Origin: Pantoea sp. 18069
GTDB taxonomy: Bacteria > Pseudomonadota > Gammaproteobacteria > Burkholderiales > Burkholderiaceae_C
DNA: 64,000 nt
Assembly: GCF_902706035.1 (NCBI RefSeq)
Contig: NZ_CACSJA010000028.1
Location: 1 to 64,000, forward strand
Reading direction: 5' to 3'
A program made the translations under genes and the position numbers. Within the stretch, counting starts at the first letter, position 1. Every line of letters starts with the position of its first letter. The notes under the pieces are model-generated. The model was given only the letters and a program-made list of their open reading frames with translations, was not told the DNA's origin and made no database searches. Positions 62,261-64,000 of the stretch are shown here, one piece after another.

Positions 62261-63307
62261 ATGCAGCTTGGCCTGAACCAGCTCCAGGCCCACCTGGGCA
62301 AGGGCTTGCGCGCGCTCTACACACTGCACGGCGACGAGCCGCTGCAGCAGCAGGAAGCGGCCGACGCGATCCGTGCCGCGGCCCGCGCCGCGGGCTATTC
62401 CGAGCGCAGCAGCCACACGGTGGCTGGCGCGCACTTCGACTGGAGCGCCGTGCTCGCCGCGGGCGGCTCGCTCTCACTGTTCGCCGACAAGCAGATCCTC
62501 GAGATCCGCATTCCTTCGGGCAAGCCGGGCAAGGACGGCAGCCAGGCGCTGCAGCAATTGGCCGGATCCGCGCAGGGCAACGACAGCACGCTGACGCTGG
62601 TCATGCTGCCGCGCCTGGACAAGGCGACCAGGACCGGTGCCTGGTTCTCGGCGCTCGACGCGCATGGTGTCACGCTGCAGATCGATCCCATCGAGCGCGC
62701 GGCGCTGCCGCCCTGGATTGCCCAGCGGCTCGCCGCCCAGGGCCAGCGCGTAGTCGCGGGCGAGGAGGGGCAGCGCGCGCTGCAGTTCTTCGCCGACCGT
62801 GTCGAAGGCAATCTGCTGGCCGCGCACCAGGAAATCCAGAAACTCGCGCTGCTCTACCCGGCCGGCGAGCTGCACGGCGAACAGATCGAACAGGCGGTGC
62901 TCAATGTCGCGCGCTACGACGTGTTCAAGCTGTCCGACGCCGTGCTGTCGGGCCAGCTCGTGCGCGTGCAGCGCATGCTCGACGGCCTGCAGGCCGAAGG
63001 CGTGGCCGAAGTGCTGGTGCACTGGGCGCTGGCCGAGGACATCCGCGCGCTCAAGCGCGTCAAGGACGCGATCGCGTCCGGCCGACCGCTACCCATGGCG
63101 CTGCGCGAGCAGCGCATCTGGGGCGCGAAGGAGCGCTTCTTCGAGCGCATCGTGCCCCGGCTCGGCGACCAGGCCGCGGCCCAGCTGCTGCAGTCGGCGC
63201 ACACCGTCGACGGCATCGTCAAGGGCCTCAAGTCCCCGGGCTGGCCGCAGGACGGCTGGCAGGCGCTGCGCCGGCTGGCGTTCGAGATGGTGCAGTCCTT
63301 CAAATGA
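62261..63307 (+). CDS. holA: DNA polymerase III subunit delta
   Basis: A 348-residue clamp-loader subunit. It opens MQLGLNQLQAHLGKGLRALYTLHGDEPLQQQEAADAIRAAA and has the AAA+-like region without functional Walker motifs, plus the QRALQFFADRVEGNLLAAHQEIQKLALLY helix bundle and C-terminal domain. It loads the beta clamp on DNA. The operon position after lptE supports the name. Confidence 0.93.
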   Translation: MQLGLNQLQAHLGKGLRALYTLHGDEPLQQQEAADAIRAAARAAGYSERSSHTVAGAHFDWSAVLAAGGSLSLFADKQILEIRIPSGKPGKDGSQALQQLAGSAQGNDSTLTLVMLPRLDKATRTGAWFSALDAHGVTLQIDPIERAALPPWIAQRLAAQGQRVVAGEEGQRALQFFADRVEGNLLAAHQEIQKLALLYPAGELHGEQIEQAVLNVARYDVFKLSDAVLSGQLVRVQRMLDGLQAEGVAEVLVHWALAEDIRALKRVKDAIASGRPLPMALREQRIWGAKERFFERIVPRLGDQAAAQLLQSAHTVDGIVKGLKSPGWPQDGWQALRRLAFEMVQSFK

Positions 63308-63387
63308 TTTGCGAGTGCACTGCGCCTGCTCCATTCGTCCTGAGCGAGTCTCGCAATGACTTATCCGGAAGCAGCGGACCTCAAAAA

Positions 63388-63537
63388 CCCGTTCGCCCTG
63401 AGCGGGGTAAGCGAGACGAAGTCTCGCAAGGCATTGTCAAGAAACAGCATGGCATGAGGGCAGGCCGTTCATGGTTCGACAGGCTCACCACGAACGGATT
63501 CCCCGTTCGCCCTGAGCTTGTCGAAGGGCCGGTATTC
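63388..63537. repeat. REP-like dispersed repeat R1, copy B
   Basis: A close copy of the element at 362-540, in the same orientation. It begins CCGTTCGCCCTGAGCGGGG and ends GTCGAAGGGCCGGTATT, with one CCCTGAG unit rather than three. The gap 63308-63598 holds this element and no gene. Confidence 0.8.
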
Positions 63538-63598
63538 CTGGACACACTTCGATCCTTCTGCAGATTCAGGTCGCAGAGCGAACGGCCATGAAGAGCGG

Positions 63599-63901
63599 TT
63601 ATTCAGGCACCTGCGGCGTAAGTTCCAGCGTTTCCTGGGCCTTGTCGGCCCAGCCCTGCAGGTGGGTCAGCAGCTCGCTCTGGCTGAACGAGCAGCTTTC
63701 CTCGGTGAACAGCGCGCTCGCTTCGAGCCGGTCGAGCAGGTCCTGCAGCACCTCTCCATAGCGCGGCGGCAGGCGGGCGAGCAGATGGGGCGTGGCGCGT
63801 GCCTGCGCGCTGAGTTCGCTGGCCGTGATCTTGCCGGCCGTGAGTTGTTGCAACGCCTGTTGCAGCGCATGCAGTTCAAACAGTGCGGTATTGACGGTCA
63901 T
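63599..63901 (-). CDS. Hypothetical protein (100 aa)
   Basis: A 100-residue protein with a strong ribosome site (GGGAG) and start MTVNTALFELHALQQALQQL. It is predicted to be almost wholly alpha-helical, acidic, with Gln- and Leu-rich heptad-like spacing in the first half, and may be a small oligomeric protein. No signal peptide or known domain is recognised. It is convergent with holA across repeat R1. The sequence upstream to the window end has no further gene. Confidence 0.65.
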   Translation of the reverse strand: MTVNTALFELHALQQALQQLTAGKITASELSAQARATPHLLARLPPRYGEVLQDLLDRLEASALFTEESCSFSQSELLTHLQGWADKAQETLELTPQVPE

Positions 63902-64000
63902 ATCCGTTTCTCCCTTGAGGCGATGCAGCCATTGTGCCGTCAAGCCGCAGGCGCTGCGCGTCCGGAAATGAGGCTTCTGCGCCACCCGGCGGTCAGCGGG

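Overview
The window is high-GC chromosomal DNA from a betaproteobacterium of the order Burkholderiales, most likely family Comamonadaceae. The evidence is gene order (tsaB-rimI-UDG-like, purE-purK-sua5, hpf-ptsN-hprK, fur/bamE-dapB, leuS-lptE-holA), the abundance of Bug/TctC substrate-binding proteins, a Calvin-type class II aldolase, and families of short GC-rich dispersed repeats at gene ends. Genus cannot be fixed from the sequence alone. I found no rRNA, tRNA, CRISPR array, prophage, plasmid function or complete insertion sequence.

Region 1 (1-25.6 kb) is mixed housekeeping and accessory DNA: a 50-residue lipoprotein, proline permease putP, a bifunctional penicillin-binding protein, a ferritin-like protein, a methyltransferase overlapping a tRNA acp3U transferase (DTW domain), a zinc-ribbon protein, an OafA-type acyltransferase, a DUF924 protein, a porin divergent from a Bug protein, a glutathione transferase, two pirins, an FKBP, a class I amidotransferase, an HPF-like protein, an aspartase with an NtrC-type site upstream, and OsmC. 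It ends with a LysR regulator divergent from a Bug-maleylacetate reductase operon, plus a third Bug gene.

Region 2 (25.7-40.2 kb) holds central carbon metabolism: tkt-gap, a MurU-like nucleotidyltransferase, pepP, a CPBP-like membrane protein, pyk, fba, a lipoprotein, fadD, mtnN and corA. A pair of inverted ~150-bp repeats, each starting at the stop codon of its host gene (pyk and corA), brackets fba-fadD-mtnN.

Region 3 (40.3-52 kb) has the tsaB-rimI-UDG-like operon divergent from dacB, two convergent lipoprotein genes (an alpha/beta hydrolase and a GDSL protein lacking its catalytic residues), and purC and purE-purK-sua5 with cnoX between them. TsaB and Sua5, both needed for t6A tRNA modification, lie about 5 kb apart.

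Region 4 (52-64 kb) has hpf-ptsN-hprK, fur divergent from bamE-dapB-exbB-exbD, an MscS-family channel, leuS-lptE-holA and a small hypothetical gene.

The most distinctive non-coding signals are: an 18-bp palindrome whose first base is the last base of a TGA stop codon in three unrelated genes; other repeat families that also start at or next to stop codons; a corA leader with mutually exclusive hairpins; long perfect or near-perfect hairpins in the putP and aspA leaders; and an exact NtrC-type box upstream of aspA.
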